A DNA stretch of 64,000 nt from an uncultured Dyadobacter sp. (GTDB lineage Bacteria; Bacteroidota; Bacteroidia; Cytophagales; Spirosomataceae), in contig NZ_CAMLSE010000017.1 in the NCBI RefSeq assembly GCF_946482605.1, positions 124,001 through 188,000 of the forward strand, given 5' to 3'. A program made the position numbers and the translations under genes. Positions 1 to 8,370 of the stretch are shown here, in pieces (the stretch's first letter is position 1; each line of letters begins with the position of its first letter). Below the pieces are notes generated by a model. That model was not told where the DNA came from, ran no database searches, and was given only the letters and a program-made list of their open reading frames with translations.

Positions 1-1702
1 CGGGGCGGTCAACATTGTGACCAATACCCGGCAGAACAGCTACCTCGATGCTTCCTATTCCTATGGCTCTTTCAACACGCACCGCACGGCGATCAATGCC
101 GGTTTTACCGGTAAATCCGGTTTCACGGCCCAGCTGAATGCTTTTCAGAACTATTCGGACAACAATTACTGGATCAATGTCGATGTGGCAGACGTCAATA
201 CCGGCGAGTACTTCCGGAACCAGCGGCTCAGGCGCTTCCACGATACCTATCACAATGAAACAGTGATCGCCAATGTGGGTGTGGTTGGTAAAAAGTTCGC
301 CGACCGCCTGCTGTTAGGCATTACCCTGGGCAGGAATAAAGCCGAAATCCAGACCGGTGCGCGGATGGTGAGCGTTTTCGGGCAATGGCACCGCAAAGGC
401 AACATCGTGATGCCGAGCTTGAAATACCAGAAAAAGGATCTGTTTATTAAAGGATTGAATGTCAATATCTCTGCCAACTACAACCTGGGCCAGGAGCAGA
501 ATGTGGATACGGTGTACCGCCGTTACAACTGGTTCCAGCAGTTCAAACAGTACGAAGGCAAGGGAAGTGAACGCGAACGGTCGCTGTACAAATTCCGGAA
601 CAACAATGGCCTCGCCACGGCCAATGTCACCTACCAGATCGACCCCCGGCATTCGGTGACCATCAACAATGTGTACAACACCTTCAACCGGAAGGGAGAG
701 GATGAGCTGTTCCCGGATGCTGCACGATACGAACAGCCGCGGATTAATACAAAAAATGTATTAGGGTTAGGCTACAAATTCGATTACAGCGAGCGATGGA
801 ATACTTCTGTTTTTATCAAGCATTTCTCCCAGCGAAACAAATATTCCGTGTCCTACAACCCAAGCGGCAACTGGGGCGATGAAGCGTTTTTAGTGCAGAA
901 AAACAGTTTTAAAAAGCTGGGTTACGGTATCGCTTCCACCTACTTTCTGTTTAAGAATTTTCAGTTAAAGGGTTCATTTGAAAAAAGTTATCGCTTGCCT
1001 GAAACCGACGAGCTCTTTGGTGATCTGCTGAACCTGGAAGGTAACATCAACCTGGATCCGGAAACGAGCAATAACTACAATCTTGGTTTCAGCTACCAGG
1101 GGAATATCAACCGTGTTCACCGGTTCAGTGTCGATGCCAATGTACTGTACCGCGACGCGCAGGGTTTTATCCGCCCTAAGTTAAATGCAAATCAGACCAA
1201 ACAGGTGATGGATAACCTGGCCGACGTGACCAACTTCGGTGTGGATGGGGAGGTACGTTATTCTTTCCGGCAGTTGCTCACCGCCGGAGTGAACCTGACC
1301 TACCAGGACCTGCGCAACAACACGCGGTTTGAGGACGGCTACACGACCGAAAGTCCGCTCTACCGCGACCGCATTCCCAACATGCCGTTCATGTTCGGTA
1401 ATGCCGATGCCGCGGTGTTTCTCAAAGATATGGGCAGGAAGGGCAACACCCTCACATTCGGTTACAATCTGCTGTATGTGCACGCCTATTATCTCTACTG
1501 GCCGAGCCTGGGCAGCGACAAGCTCGACATTCCGCAACAGCTGAGCCACGATGTGAATGTGGTGTACGCAATGGCCGACGGGAAATACAACATCTCCCTG
1601 GAGTGCAAAAACCTGCTCGACTCGAAGCTCTACGACAATTTCAGCCTGCAAAAGCCAAGCAGGGGTTTTTATGTCAAATTACGCTATTTCATCAGTAAAT
1701 AA
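1..1702 (+). CDS. TonB-dependent outer-membrane receptor, C-terminal part
   Basis: This is the end of a TonB-dependent receptor whose start lies before the window. The reading frame is open from the first bases, and the GTG at 17 is an internal valine codon, not a start. The first residues (GAVNIVTNTR) match the end of the plug domain. The remaining 550 or so residues show the alternating aromatic strands of a 22-stranded barrel. The motif YRLPETDELFGD followed by LDPETSNNYNLG is typical of receptors for siderophores, haem or cobalamin rather than SusC glycan receptors. A DUF4374 lipoprotein and a PepSY protein follow, a grouping that in Bacteroidota usually points to iron or another metal chelate as cargo. 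The exact substrate cannot be read from this fragment. Confidence 0.9.
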   Translation, partial: GAVNIVTNTRQNSYLDASYSYGSFNTHRTAINAGFTGKSGFTAQLNAFQNYSDNNYWINVDVADVNTGEYFRNQRLRRFHDTYHNETVIANVGVVGKKFADRLLLGITLGRNKAEIQTGARMVSVFGQWHRKGNIVMPSLKYQKKDLFIKGLNVNISANYNLGQEQNVDTVYRRYNWFQQFKQYEGKGSERERSLYKFRNNNGLATANVTYQIDPRHSVTINNVYNTFNRKGEDELFPDAARYEQPRINTKNVLGLGYKFDYSERWNTSVFIKHFSQRNKYSVSYNPSGNWGDEAFLVQKNSFKKLGYGIASTYFLFKNFQLKGSFEKSYRLPETDELFGDLLNLEGNINLDPETSNNYNLGFSYQGNINRVHRFSVDANVLYRDAQGFIRPKLNANQTKQVMDNLADVTNFGVDGEVRYSFRQLLTAGVNLTYQDLRNNTRFEDGYTTESPLYRDRIPNMPFMFGNADAAVFLKDMGRKGNTLTFGYNLLYVHAYYLYWPSLGSDKLDIPQQLSHDVNVVYAMADGKYNISLECKNLLDSKLYDNFSLQKPSRGFYVKLRYFISK

Positions 1703-1738
1703 TTCTTATCAATCCAATAATCCAATCAAAATCAGAAA

Positions 1739-2971
1739 ATGAAAAAGTCATATTTGAAATGGTTTTTTGTAGCGGGAATGGGCTTGGCCCTGGGCGCGTG
1801 CAGCGACGACGATAAAGGAACGCCCGAACCTGAACCGGGGACCGGCACGCAGGCCCGCTATGTAGTTGCATCGGCGCCGGTAGGCTCGCAAGGGGTGGCC
1901 GATTATCTGCTCACGACGAGCGATCTTAGCCAGGGAACGATCAGCACCGTAGGTCAGGGGATAGAGCAGGATGGCTCGTACCGTTATTACCTGACGCATA
2001 AAGGCAAGTTTTTCAGCCTATTGTACGGCCAGGGAAACCCGGGTGCGGTGACTACTTACGCATTGGATGAGAAAGGCGGATTGGTCAAGACTTCCGATTT
2101 CCAAAGCGAAACGGTACAGGTTTTTGCACCTGCCGGCGACGATATCCTGACCATTAAGGTGCCCAGAAGCGGTAACGAGAGCGCATCGTGGTTCCGCATC
2201 AATGCCGACCAGTCCAAAATCGTATCGGAAGGTCAGGTTAACATTGTTAAACTTGCAGGCAATGGCGAGCGAGCGCACTTTACGTGGGCAACGCAGGTAG
2301 GCGACAAGGTTTTTGCCCCCTACATGAGCATCAAAGGCGCCGCGCCGGACGTGTTCGGAACGGCCTATCCCGACAGCAGCTGGATCGCCGTGTTCTCTTA
2401 CCCAGGTATGACGCTCGACAAAGTGATCAAAGACAACCGTACCAGCTTCATCGGAGCCTATTTCAACAACGGCTTGTCGGTGGATGAAAACGGGGATGTA
2501 TATGCTTTCTCACCCGCATCGGCTACGAACAGCGGCGTTGCAACGACCACCAAACCTTCCGCATTCGTTCGTATCAAAAAAGGAACGACGGAGTTTGATC
2601 AGAGCTATTTCTTCAATGTGCAGGAAAAATCGGGCGGTTATAAAATTGCCAACCAGACGTATCTGGGCGGTGGTAAATTCCTCCTCTACATGTTTGGAAC
2701 CGTCAATACGGCAACGGGCGCCAAGAAACTGGCGATCGCCGATGCTTACAATCAGACATTTAAATGGGTGACAGGAGTTCCGGACGTCATTGCCTCTTCG
2801 TCCGCTTCTTATAACAACAACACGATCAGCGACGACAAAAAGAGCGTTTTCGTGGGTGTGAACACCGATGCAGGAAGCTGGGTTTACACGGTGGACATTG
2901 CCACCGCGGTTGCCAAGCAGGGCCTGAAAGTCGAAGGCGGAGCAATCACCGCCATTGTGAAGGTCAAATAG
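1739..2971 (+). CDS. DUF4374 domain lipoprotein
   Basis: A 410-residue predicted lipoprotein. The signal peptide ends at a lipobox (LALGAC), with Cys near residue 20, followed by an acidic SDDDKG stretch that in Bacteroidota often marks surface export. The body has repeated beta-strand segments as in a propeller and matches the DUF4374 family by its overall pattern (recognised by eye, not searched). It begins 36 bases after the receptor, so the two are almost certainly co-transcribed. Family members sit beside metallophore receptors. A role as a surface-exposed substrate-binding partner is inferred and not proven. Confidence 0.8.
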   Translation: MKKSYLKWFFVAGMGLALGACSDDDKGTPEPEPGTGTQARYVVASAPVGSQGVADYLLTTSDLSQGTISTVGQGIEQDGSYRYYLTHKGKFFSLLYGQGNPGAVTTYALDEKGGLVKTSDFQSETVQVFAPAGDDILTIKVPRSGNESASWFRINADQSKIVSEGQVNIVKLAGNGERAHFTWATQVGDKVFAPYMSIKGAAPDVFGTAYPDSSWIAVFSYPGMTLDKVIKDNRTSFIGAYFNNGLSVDENGDVYAFSPASATNSGVATTTKPSAFVRIKKGTTEFDQSYFFNVQEKSGGYKIANQTYLGGGKFLLYMFGTVNTATGAKKLAIADAYNQTFKWVTGVPDVIASSSASYNNNTISDDKKSVFVGVNTDAGSWVYTVDIATAVAKQGLKVEGGAITAIVKVK

Positions 2972-2994
2972 TTTGGGTTTAGAAGTACTACAAA

Positions 2995-3026
2995 CCCCGC
3001 CAACCTCTTCAACGGGCTGAGCGGGG
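2995..3026 (+). terminator. Hairpin between DUF4374 and PepSY genes
   Basis: CCCCGC at 2995-3000 pairs with GCGGGG at 3021-3026 across a 20-base loop and is followed by ATTTGTG, a weak U-rich stretch. It lies in the short gap between two operon genes, so it may be a leaky terminator or an mRNA stabiliser that sets expression of the PepSY gene. Only the pairing is seen directly. Confidence 0.35.
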
Positions 3027-3048
3027 ATTTGTGTTGAAACAGCGTCCT

Positions 3049-4308
3049 ATGTCAACTTTTAGAAAAATAAACAACTGGCTGCACCTCTGGCTGGGCCTAA
3101 TTTCGGGGATTATCGTTTTCGTTGTTTGCATTACGGGCTGCGTCTGGGTTTTCAACGAGGAGATCACAGCGATGCTCGAACCCGAAACGCGCATCGCGCG
3201 TCAGAACAAGCCGGTGATCATGCCTTCGCAGCTGATGCAGATCGCGAAAGCCAAGTATCCCGGGATGAAGGTTTCCTACGCGACCTACCAGCAGGGCAGA
3301 GCGATATACCTGGGGCTCGGGGAGCGCCGCGGACCAAGCGCGACCATCAAAGTAAATCCCTACACGGGTGATGTGGTTGGCAAAAAGATCCACAAGAAAG
3401 GCGAAACCGACTTTTTCCGATGGGTACTCAACGGGCACAGGTTCCTGTGGATGCCATTTGAAATCGGCCGGCCCGTCGTGAACTACGGTACGCTTGTATT
3501 TGTGGTGCTGCTCATTACCGGGCTGGTTTGGTGGTATCCCAAGAAATGGAGTAAAAGCACCGTCGACAAAAGCTTCAAGATCAAATGGAATGGCTCTTTC
3601 AAGCGGGTCAACCTGGACCTTCACAATGTGCTTGGTTTTTACTCACTCCTTTTCCTGCTCGCCATCGCCCTCACCGGCATGGTGTACGGCATCAAATGGT
3701 ATAGCGAAGGGCTCTATTGGGTAACGTCCGGTGGTGACTCGCTCCCCGGCCGCGAACGGGAGATGGGTTCGGATTCGCTGATGGCGGGTAAGTTCTTCTC
3801 GCCGGAGCAGGCGATCGACAAAGCCTGGAACAAGGTGATTACCCGGCACCCGAAGTCGCAGGGATTCTATTACTCCTTTCCGGACAGCAGGAAAGCGTCT
3901 TCACCCATTTTTGTGACGGTTTACCCGAATAGCGGGCAGTTTTACAACAATATCGGCTACACATTCGACCAGCATACGCTGAAAGAACTGCCCCGCGGCA
4001 AAGTCTATGGCGAGCGATTCGATCAGGCCGGGTTCGGTACGAAGCTCAGGAAGATGAATTACGATATCCACGTGGGCAGTATCCTGGGCTTTCCGGGGAA
4101 GGTGCTCGCGTTCCTGGCCAGCCTGATCGGCGCGAGTCTGCCAGTGACGGGCTTTCTGGTCTGGTGGGGACGTAAAGAATTTGGTAAAAAGAAAGGACAG
4201 AAAGGAAACGGCAGGAAATCGGTTGCTAAAACGACACCGGTCGCGGCAGCTTCCAGACCGAGGTTTCAACCATCGGCGGCTAAAAAAGCACCGGTTACGG
4301 AACAATAG
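3049..4308 (+). CDS. PepSY-associated transmembrane protein
   Basis: A protein of about 419 residues with PepSY-associated membrane helices. I start at ATG 3049 (MSTFRKINNWLHLW), which matches the usual family N-terminus. An in-frame GTG at 3031 is the alternative but overlaps the preceding hairpin region. Hydrophobic segments lie near residues 13-35, 150-170, 200-220 and 350-375. Conserved histidines occur in NGHRF, DLHNV and DIHVG close to the helices, as expected for haem-binding membrane reductases of this family. The C-terminus is rich in Lys and Arg. It is probably an inner-membrane ferric-chelate reductase or periplasmic partner for the upstream receptor. Function is inferred from family and context. 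Confidence 0.85.
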   Translation: MSTFRKINNWLHLWLGLISGIIVFVVCITGCVWVFNEEITAMLEPETRIARQNKPVIMPSQLMQIAKAKYPGMKVSYATYQQGRAIYLGLGERRGPSATIKVNPYTGDVVGKKIHKKGETDFFRWVLNGHRFLWMPFEIGRPVVNYGTLVFVVLLITGLVWWYPKKWSKSTVDKSFKIKWNGSFKRVNLDLHNVLGFYSLLFLLAIALTGMVYGIKWYSEGLYWVTSGGDSLPGREREMGSDSLMAGKFFSPEQAIDKAWNKVITRHPKSQGFYYSFPDSRKASSPIFVTVYPNSGQFYNNIGYTFDQHTLKELPRGKVYGERFDQAGFGTKLRKMNYDIHVGSILGFPGKVLAFLASLIGASLPVTGFLVWWGRKEFGKKKGQKGNGRKSVAKTTPVAAASRPRFQPSAAKKAPVTEQ

Positions 4309-4367
4309 CGGTCCGGGGATTGTCGATAATAGAGGCGGAGTGAATGCGCCGGGAATGGGGAAGAGCT

Positions 4368-5246
4368 ATGGATTATAAAAGTACCAGATCAAAACAGGAA
4401 CAACAGCTTGAAATGCGGGCGAAAGATTTTCCCCTGCACGACATGGGGGATGCCTTTTTCGCGATGGCTACGATCGAAAATGGCGATGAACATTTTTTTA
4501 ACGGTGTTCATCGCCACGATTTTTATGAGGTGTTGTGGTTTACCCAGGTCAAACCCAGGCAATCGCATTATATCGATTTCAATAAATACCCGATCACGGG
4601 CAACCAGGTGTTCCTGCTGCTGCCCGACCAGGTGCACAGCATGGACCAGCGTGATAAATGCGGGTTTTTGATGGCCCTTTCAAAAGATTTTTTTGAGCGA
4701 CTCATCGGCAATGACATCTTTAAGCTTTTCCAATACTCCACCAGTTTTTCGGTCACAATCCCAGATTGCCGCATTGCCATCCTGAATACGCTCATGGAGC
4801 TTATCCGGATCGAGTATACCGAAGCGCAGCGGCCTGCCATCCTCGAATCCTATCTGCGAAGCTGGTTCCTGCATTGTATCGAACTACAAAAGGAAGCTGG
4901 CAATGTATCACCTCGCGACCCGCGCATGCAGATGCTGATCGAATCCATCGAAACGAACTATCGCAGGCAGCGCAGGGCGGATTTTTATGCCAATGAACTC
5001 TCTCTGAGTGCCAAGCGCCTCAATGAGCTCACGCGGGAATCTTTTGGCAAAACCATCAGCCAGATGATCAACGACCGCCTTGTACTGGAAGCCAAACGTG
5101 AAATCGGCTACGTCGGTAAGCCCATCAAAGAAATCAGCTACGAGCTCGGCTTCTCAGAACCCGCATACTTCACCCGCTTCTTCGGCAAACAAACCGGCTA
5201 CGCGCCGGAGGATTTTAGGAGGCGTATGGAGGCGTTGTATGAATGA
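4368..5246 (+). CDS. AraC family transcriptional regulator
   Basis: About 292 residues from ATG 4368, which has a purine-rich GGGGAAGAGC just upstream. An in-frame ATG at 4344 would add eight residues. The N-terminal half resembles the cupin-like ligand domain of AraC regulators (HRHDFYEVLWFT). The last 100 residues carry the double helix-turn-helix, ending in the family signature ISYELGFSEPAYFTRFF. It follows the receptor, DUF4374 and PepSY genes in the same direction, so it may respond to the imported chelate and control them. The stop codon TGA sits in GAATGA, the first unit of the repeat island that follows. Confidence 0.9.
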   Translation: MDYKSTRSKQEQQLEMRAKDFPLHDMGDAFFAMATIENGDEHFFNGVHRHDFYEVLWFTQVKPRQSHYIDFNKYPITGNQVFLLLPDQVHSMDQRDKCGFLMALSKDFFERLIGNDIFKLFQYSTSFSVTIPDCRIAILNTLMELIRIEYTEAQRPAILESYLRSWFLHCIELQKEAGNVSPRDPRMQMLIESIETNYRRQRRADFYANELSLSAKRLNELTRESFGKTISQMINDRLVLEAKREIGYVGKPIKEISYELGFSEPAYFTRFFGKQTGYAPEDFRRRMEALYE

Positions 5247-5248
5247 AC

Positions 5249-5460
5249 TGTCGTGGAACGGGGAGTGAATGAGTGAATGAGTGATTGAGTGATTGAGTGA
5301 TTGAGTGAATGAGTGAATTTTGAATGACTGAATGATTGAATGAGTGAACCGTCGTGGAACGGGGAGTGATTGAGTGAACCGCCGTGGAACGGGGAGTGCA
5401 TGAGTGCATGAGTGAATTTTGAATGAGTGACCGGGAACGGGGAATGAATTTCGAATAACT
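5249..5460. repeat. Octamer repeat arm (GAGTGAWT), left
   Basis: Degenerate tandem octamers of GAGTGAAT / GAGTGATT run through this stretch, for example seven consecutive units at about 5262-5317. They are interrupted by several copies of a longer motif, CGTCGTGGAACGGGGAGTG. The array starts at the stop codon of the AraC gene. Its sequence is the inverse complement of the arm at 5808-5890, so the two could pair over roughly 60 bases. Short frames through it encode only low-complexity His/Ser peptides and are not genes. Confidence 0.85.
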
Positions 5461-5561
5461 GAATGGGTCGTTTAGCGTAGTGGTGACCATTACCTGTAAA
5501 GCGTGCGGGAGCGACGCTGATTCCAAATAGATTGCGGATAGTTGAAGGAGGCTTGCAGGAG

Positions 5562-5785
5562 TCGGAGCTTCGGAGAAGCTTCCTGTTTGTAGCACATCAG
5601 ATAGATAAATTGTCCGGGCTCCACCGGAGCCTCCTCCACGTGTGGGCGTTACCAAACATCGCGAATATCAGGAGGCTCCGATGGAGCCGGGGTGACGGGA
5701 ATGGGATGTCTTTCCTATTAACAGGGGGCTTCTCCGAAGCCGGTTTTCAAACCGACCAATACATTTCCTGCGGCTCATCGCTCCG
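5562..5785. repeat. Cluster of GGCTCC-type palindromic hairpins
   Basis: Between the two octamer arms lie several short palindromes: GGAGCTTCGGAGAAGCTTCC near 5565, GGGCTCCACCGGAGCC near 5615, GGCTCCGATGGAGCC near 5674 and GGCTTCTCCGAAGCC near 5727. They are separated by 40-60 bases, and the pieces between (CCTGTTTGTAGCACA) look like linker units. This resembles the dispersed extragenic palindromes common in Cytophagales genomes (remembered, not searched). No coding frame is supported. Confidence 0.7.
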
Positions 5786-5807
5786 GTGACCCGGTCAGAC
5801 ATTCAAT

Positions 5808-5890
5808 CATTCAGTCCCCGTTCCACGGCGGTTCACTCATTCACTCATTCAATCATTCAGTCATTCAAAATTCAAAATTCACTCATTCAA
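5808..5890. repeat. Octamer repeat arm, right (inverted)
   Basis: This reads TCACTCATTC on the + strand and is the inverse complement of the left arm, including the linker motif TCCCCGTTCCACGGCGG. It runs into the last codons of the ABC exporter on the minus strand. The exporter's terminal residues and stop (NFE, then TGA) are written in repeat sequence, so the repeat has probably replaced the original 3' end. Confidence 0.8.
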
Positions 5891-7640
5891 AATTGCCCAC
5901 GCGCCTCTCGCCGACCTGCTGCCGCCACATCGAATAGTAGAGGCCTTTCTGTTCGAGGAGGTCGTTGTGCGACCCGGATTCGGAGATCCTGCCTTTTTCG
6001 AGGACGTAAATGACGTCCGCATGCATGATCGTGGAGAGGCGGTGGGCGATGAGGATCGTCATTTGCTGCCGGTTTGCCGAAATGTCGCGGATCGTAACGG
6101 TGATCTCTTCTTCCGTGAGTGAGTCGAGGGCTGAGGTCGCCTCGTCGAAAATCAGGAGCTGTGGTTGTCGGAGCAATGCGCGGGCGATGGAAAGGCGCTG
6201 CTTTTCCCCACCTGAAAGTTTCATGCCGTTTTCACCCAGGATCGTGTCCAGTCCGTGAGAAGCTTTCGCAACGAGCCCCAATGCCGATGCTTTGCGCAAT
6301 GCCTCCGTCAGCTCATCATCCGTCGCGGCGGGCTTTACAAGTAGCAGGTTGTCGCGGATCGTGCCTGCGTACAGCTGCGTATCCTGCGTCACAAAGCCGA
6401 TCTGCCGTCGCAATGGGTTGTAGCGGATCTGGGTGGCAGGGGTTTCATTAAAATAAATTTCCCCGCTCACAGGCGTATACAGGCCTACGAGTAACTTGAC
6501 GAGCGTGGATTTGCCCGAGCCAGACGGACCGGCAAACGCGATCGTTTGCCCGATCTGAACCTGAAAGGAAATGCCGTCGATGGCATTGTATCCCGCTGTT
6601 TTATGCCGGAAAACGATGTTGTTGAAACGCAGGCTTTCCAGCTTTCCAACCTCAATGGAGTTTTCGGGTCGCTTTTCGACCGGTTTTTGCATTAAGGCGT
6701 CGAAGGTTTTCAGTGAAGCGTCGGCTTCCCGGTACAGGATGATCATATTACCAAGTTCCTGCAAGGGCGTGAAAATCGCCGTCGAGATAAATTGCATTGC
6801 GATGAGCTCTCCGGTACTCAGGACTTTGCGGAAAATCAGCCATAGCAGTATAAAGAGTATCGATTGTTTCAGGAGGTTCAGCATATTGCCTTGCAGGAAC
6901 GAGAGCATACTGACCTTTCGCGCTTTCTGCATTTCCAGGTCGAAAATCCCGGCTGTCAAACCGTTTAGGCGCCGGATCTCAGCGAACGTCAGCCCCAGGC
7001 TTTTGACGAGCTCGATGTTCCGCAGGCTTTCGGTGATCACGCCCGCCTGCCGGTCGGTTTGCCGGTTGATCGACCGTTGAATGCCTTTGATGCGTTTGGA
7101 AACCAGGCCCGTAAGCGATCCCAGCAGCACCACACCGACGAAGAACACCGGCACCAGCAGCCAATTGCGATTGATGCTGTACCAAACCAGAAAACCGACA
7201 CCCACCAGAGAGGAAAACAGGACATTGATAAAGGAATTGATAAACCGTTCGGCATCCGTCTTCACTTTTTGCAGCACCGAAAGTGTTGTTCCGCTGCGGC
7301 TCTCCTCGAACTCCTGGAACGACAGCCGTAACGTCTGTTTCAGGCCGTCGTTGAAAATGAACATCCCGAACCGCGCGACAGCCTTGCGCATTATATAGTC
7401 CTGCCCGGCTTTGCACAAGCGCGCCAGTACGGCGATACCCGATGCGAGCAGCAGCCATTTGAGCACACCGTGGATCAATTCCTGCTCCGCAAGCTGCTGC
7501 CGGTTCACCCCGTACTGATCAATGATCTTCCCAAAAATCACCGGATCGATCAGCGTCAGCAGCTGCGACGCTCCCGCCAGAACCAATGCCAGGGCGATGA
7601 GCGGGTAGTGGGGGCGGAGGTATTTGAGGAGTAGGCGCAT
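5883..7640 (-). CDS. ABC exporter, fused membrane and ATPase domains
   Basis: A 585-residue half-transporter of the MsbA/LmrA type. Six membrane helices occupy about residues 15-310. The ATPase domain carries Walker A (GPSGSGKST, near 375), the signature LSGGEKQRLS, Walker B (LLIFDEATSALD) and the H-loop IAHRLST. It would act as a homodimer exporting lipids, peptides or drugs. The substrate cannot be predicted. The gene stands alone, with a repeat island at its 3' end that supplies the last codons and stop. No strong promoter is evident upstream. Confidence 0.92.
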   Translation of the reverse strand: MRLLLKYLRPHYPLIALALVLAGASQLLTLIDPVIFGKIIDQYGVNRQQLAEQELIHGVLKWLLLASGIAVLARLCKAGQDYIMRKAVARFGMFIFNDGLKQTLRLSFQEFEESRSGTTLSVLQKVKTDAERFINSFINVLFSSLVGVGFLVWYSINRNWLLVPVFFVGVVLLGSLTGLVSKRIKGIQRSINRQTDRQAGVITESLRNIELVKSLGLTFAEIRRLNGLTAGIFDLEMQKARKVSMLSFLQGNMLNLLKQSILFILLWLIFRKVLSTGELIAMQFISTAIFTPLQELGNMIILYREADASLKTFDALMQKPVEKRPENSIEVGKLESLRFNNIVFRHKTAGYNAIDGISFQVQIGQTIAFAGPSGSGKSTLVKLLVGLYTPVSGEIYFNETPATQIRYNPLRRQIGFVTQDTQLYAGTIRDNLLLVKPAATDDELTEALRKASALGLVAKASHGLDTILGENGMKLSGGEKQRLSIARALLRQPQLLIFDEATSALDSLTEEEITVTIRDISANRQQMTILIAHRLSTIMHADVIYVLEKGRISESGSHNDLLEQKGLYYSMWRQQVGERRVGNFE

Positions 7641-7778
7641 AGCTGGGCACTTTTGGTGTGGGTGTAAGATAACTGACTAGTGTATCTGGGGAAATGAACA
7701 GGCGATGGAGGAGGTACTTCGCTGAAAATGTGTAGTCCTATGTAAATGAGTGTGTATTAACATTTGCAAATAAAACGC

Positions 7779-7850
7779 TACCTTCGTGTCGTCATTTCCC
7801 AAAGGGAAAAGGACCTGGTGGGCCGCATTACCGTAATTGCGGCATTTTTT
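7779..7850 (+). ncRNA. Candidate small RNA ending in an intrinsic terminator
   Basis: A clear + strand terminator is present: GCCGCATTA at 7822-7830 pairs with TAATTGCGGC at 7834-7843 with one bulge, followed by ATTTTTT. About 40 bases upstream, TACCTTCG (7779-7786) resembles a Bacteroidota -7 box, but no convincing -33 element is placed correctly. There is no + strand gene that this terminator could serve, because both neighbours are on the minus strand. The predicted transcript of about 60 bases contains a small CCCAAAGGG stem. The RNA is an inference from the orphan terminator. Confidence 0.3.
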
Positions 7851-8368
7851 ATGTCTTCTGGCCGAGGTACCATTGATACCGCTTTCCAAAATACTCCTCA
7901 TTTCTTTTGCCGTCGATGTGAAAACTGGTGATCACCAGATAGTCGGGGGTGATGCGTTCCATGATGACCAGGAAGTTTTCAGCTTTAAACCAGTAATAGT
8001 CTCGTAGTGTGCCATTGTGTTCCGGATATTGGAAGCAAAGAACGTCTTCCTCATCACGATTTTCCAGAATACATCTAATCCAATGAATTTTGTTTGCGCG
8101 GTGCCGGTCGAATGTCCTCTGTTGAGAGCTGGCTTTCCGGGTTATCAAATGGACGAATGTTTCGGGATATCCCTCGAAGCCAGGTATCGCGGACGATTTA
8201 AGAATAACCTTTACTTTGAGGCCATTGATTTGAAAGTTTGAGGCCATTGATTTGAAAGGGGGTGTCAATGAAGTCGCGTTTAAATTCTGCGAACAAAAGG
8301 TCGAGCTGTGCACTGGTGGGATCCAGACCAAGATTATGAATTAAATCACTCAGCTCACACAAATCCAT
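7849..8368 (-). pseudogene. Small possible nuclease-fold (BECR-like) gene, frameshifted by a 22-bp duplication
   Basis: The gene should start at ATG 8368, two bases after the stop of the DUF3800 gene, and encode MDLCELSDLIHN onward. A perfect 22-bp tandem duplication (8215-8258) shifts the frame. Removing one copy joins the N-terminal frame exactly to the downstream frame, giving a 165-residue protein. As it stands, translation from 8368 stops soon after the duplication. The downstream part stays open from ATG 8247 (MASNFQING), with GTG 8331 possible. The C-terminal half (HRANKIHWIRCILEN, YYWFKAENFLVIM, DYLVITSFHI) resembles small barnase/EndoU/colicin/RelE-fold RNases, but this is a weak visual resemblance. 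Coupling to the DUF3800 gene suggests a two-gene system. Confidence 0.55.
8215..8258. repeat. Perfect 22-bp tandem duplication inside a gene
   Basis: Two identical adjacent 22-base units (8215-8236 and 8237-8258). Since 22 is not a multiple of three, the duplication breaks the reading frame of the minus-strand gene it lies in. Loss of one copy by slippage would restore the frame exactly. Confidence 0.95.
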
Positions 8369-8370
8369 GC

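Noticed and set aside
5249..5460. Regular short repeats that could suggest a CRISPR array
   Set aside because: Unit length is 8 bases with no unique spacers, and no cas genes are near.
5460..5520. Stretch reading TTTAGCGTAGTGGTGACCATTACC that looks vaguely like a tRNA arm
   Set aside because: No acceptor stem, TPsiC loop or closing pairs can be built around it.
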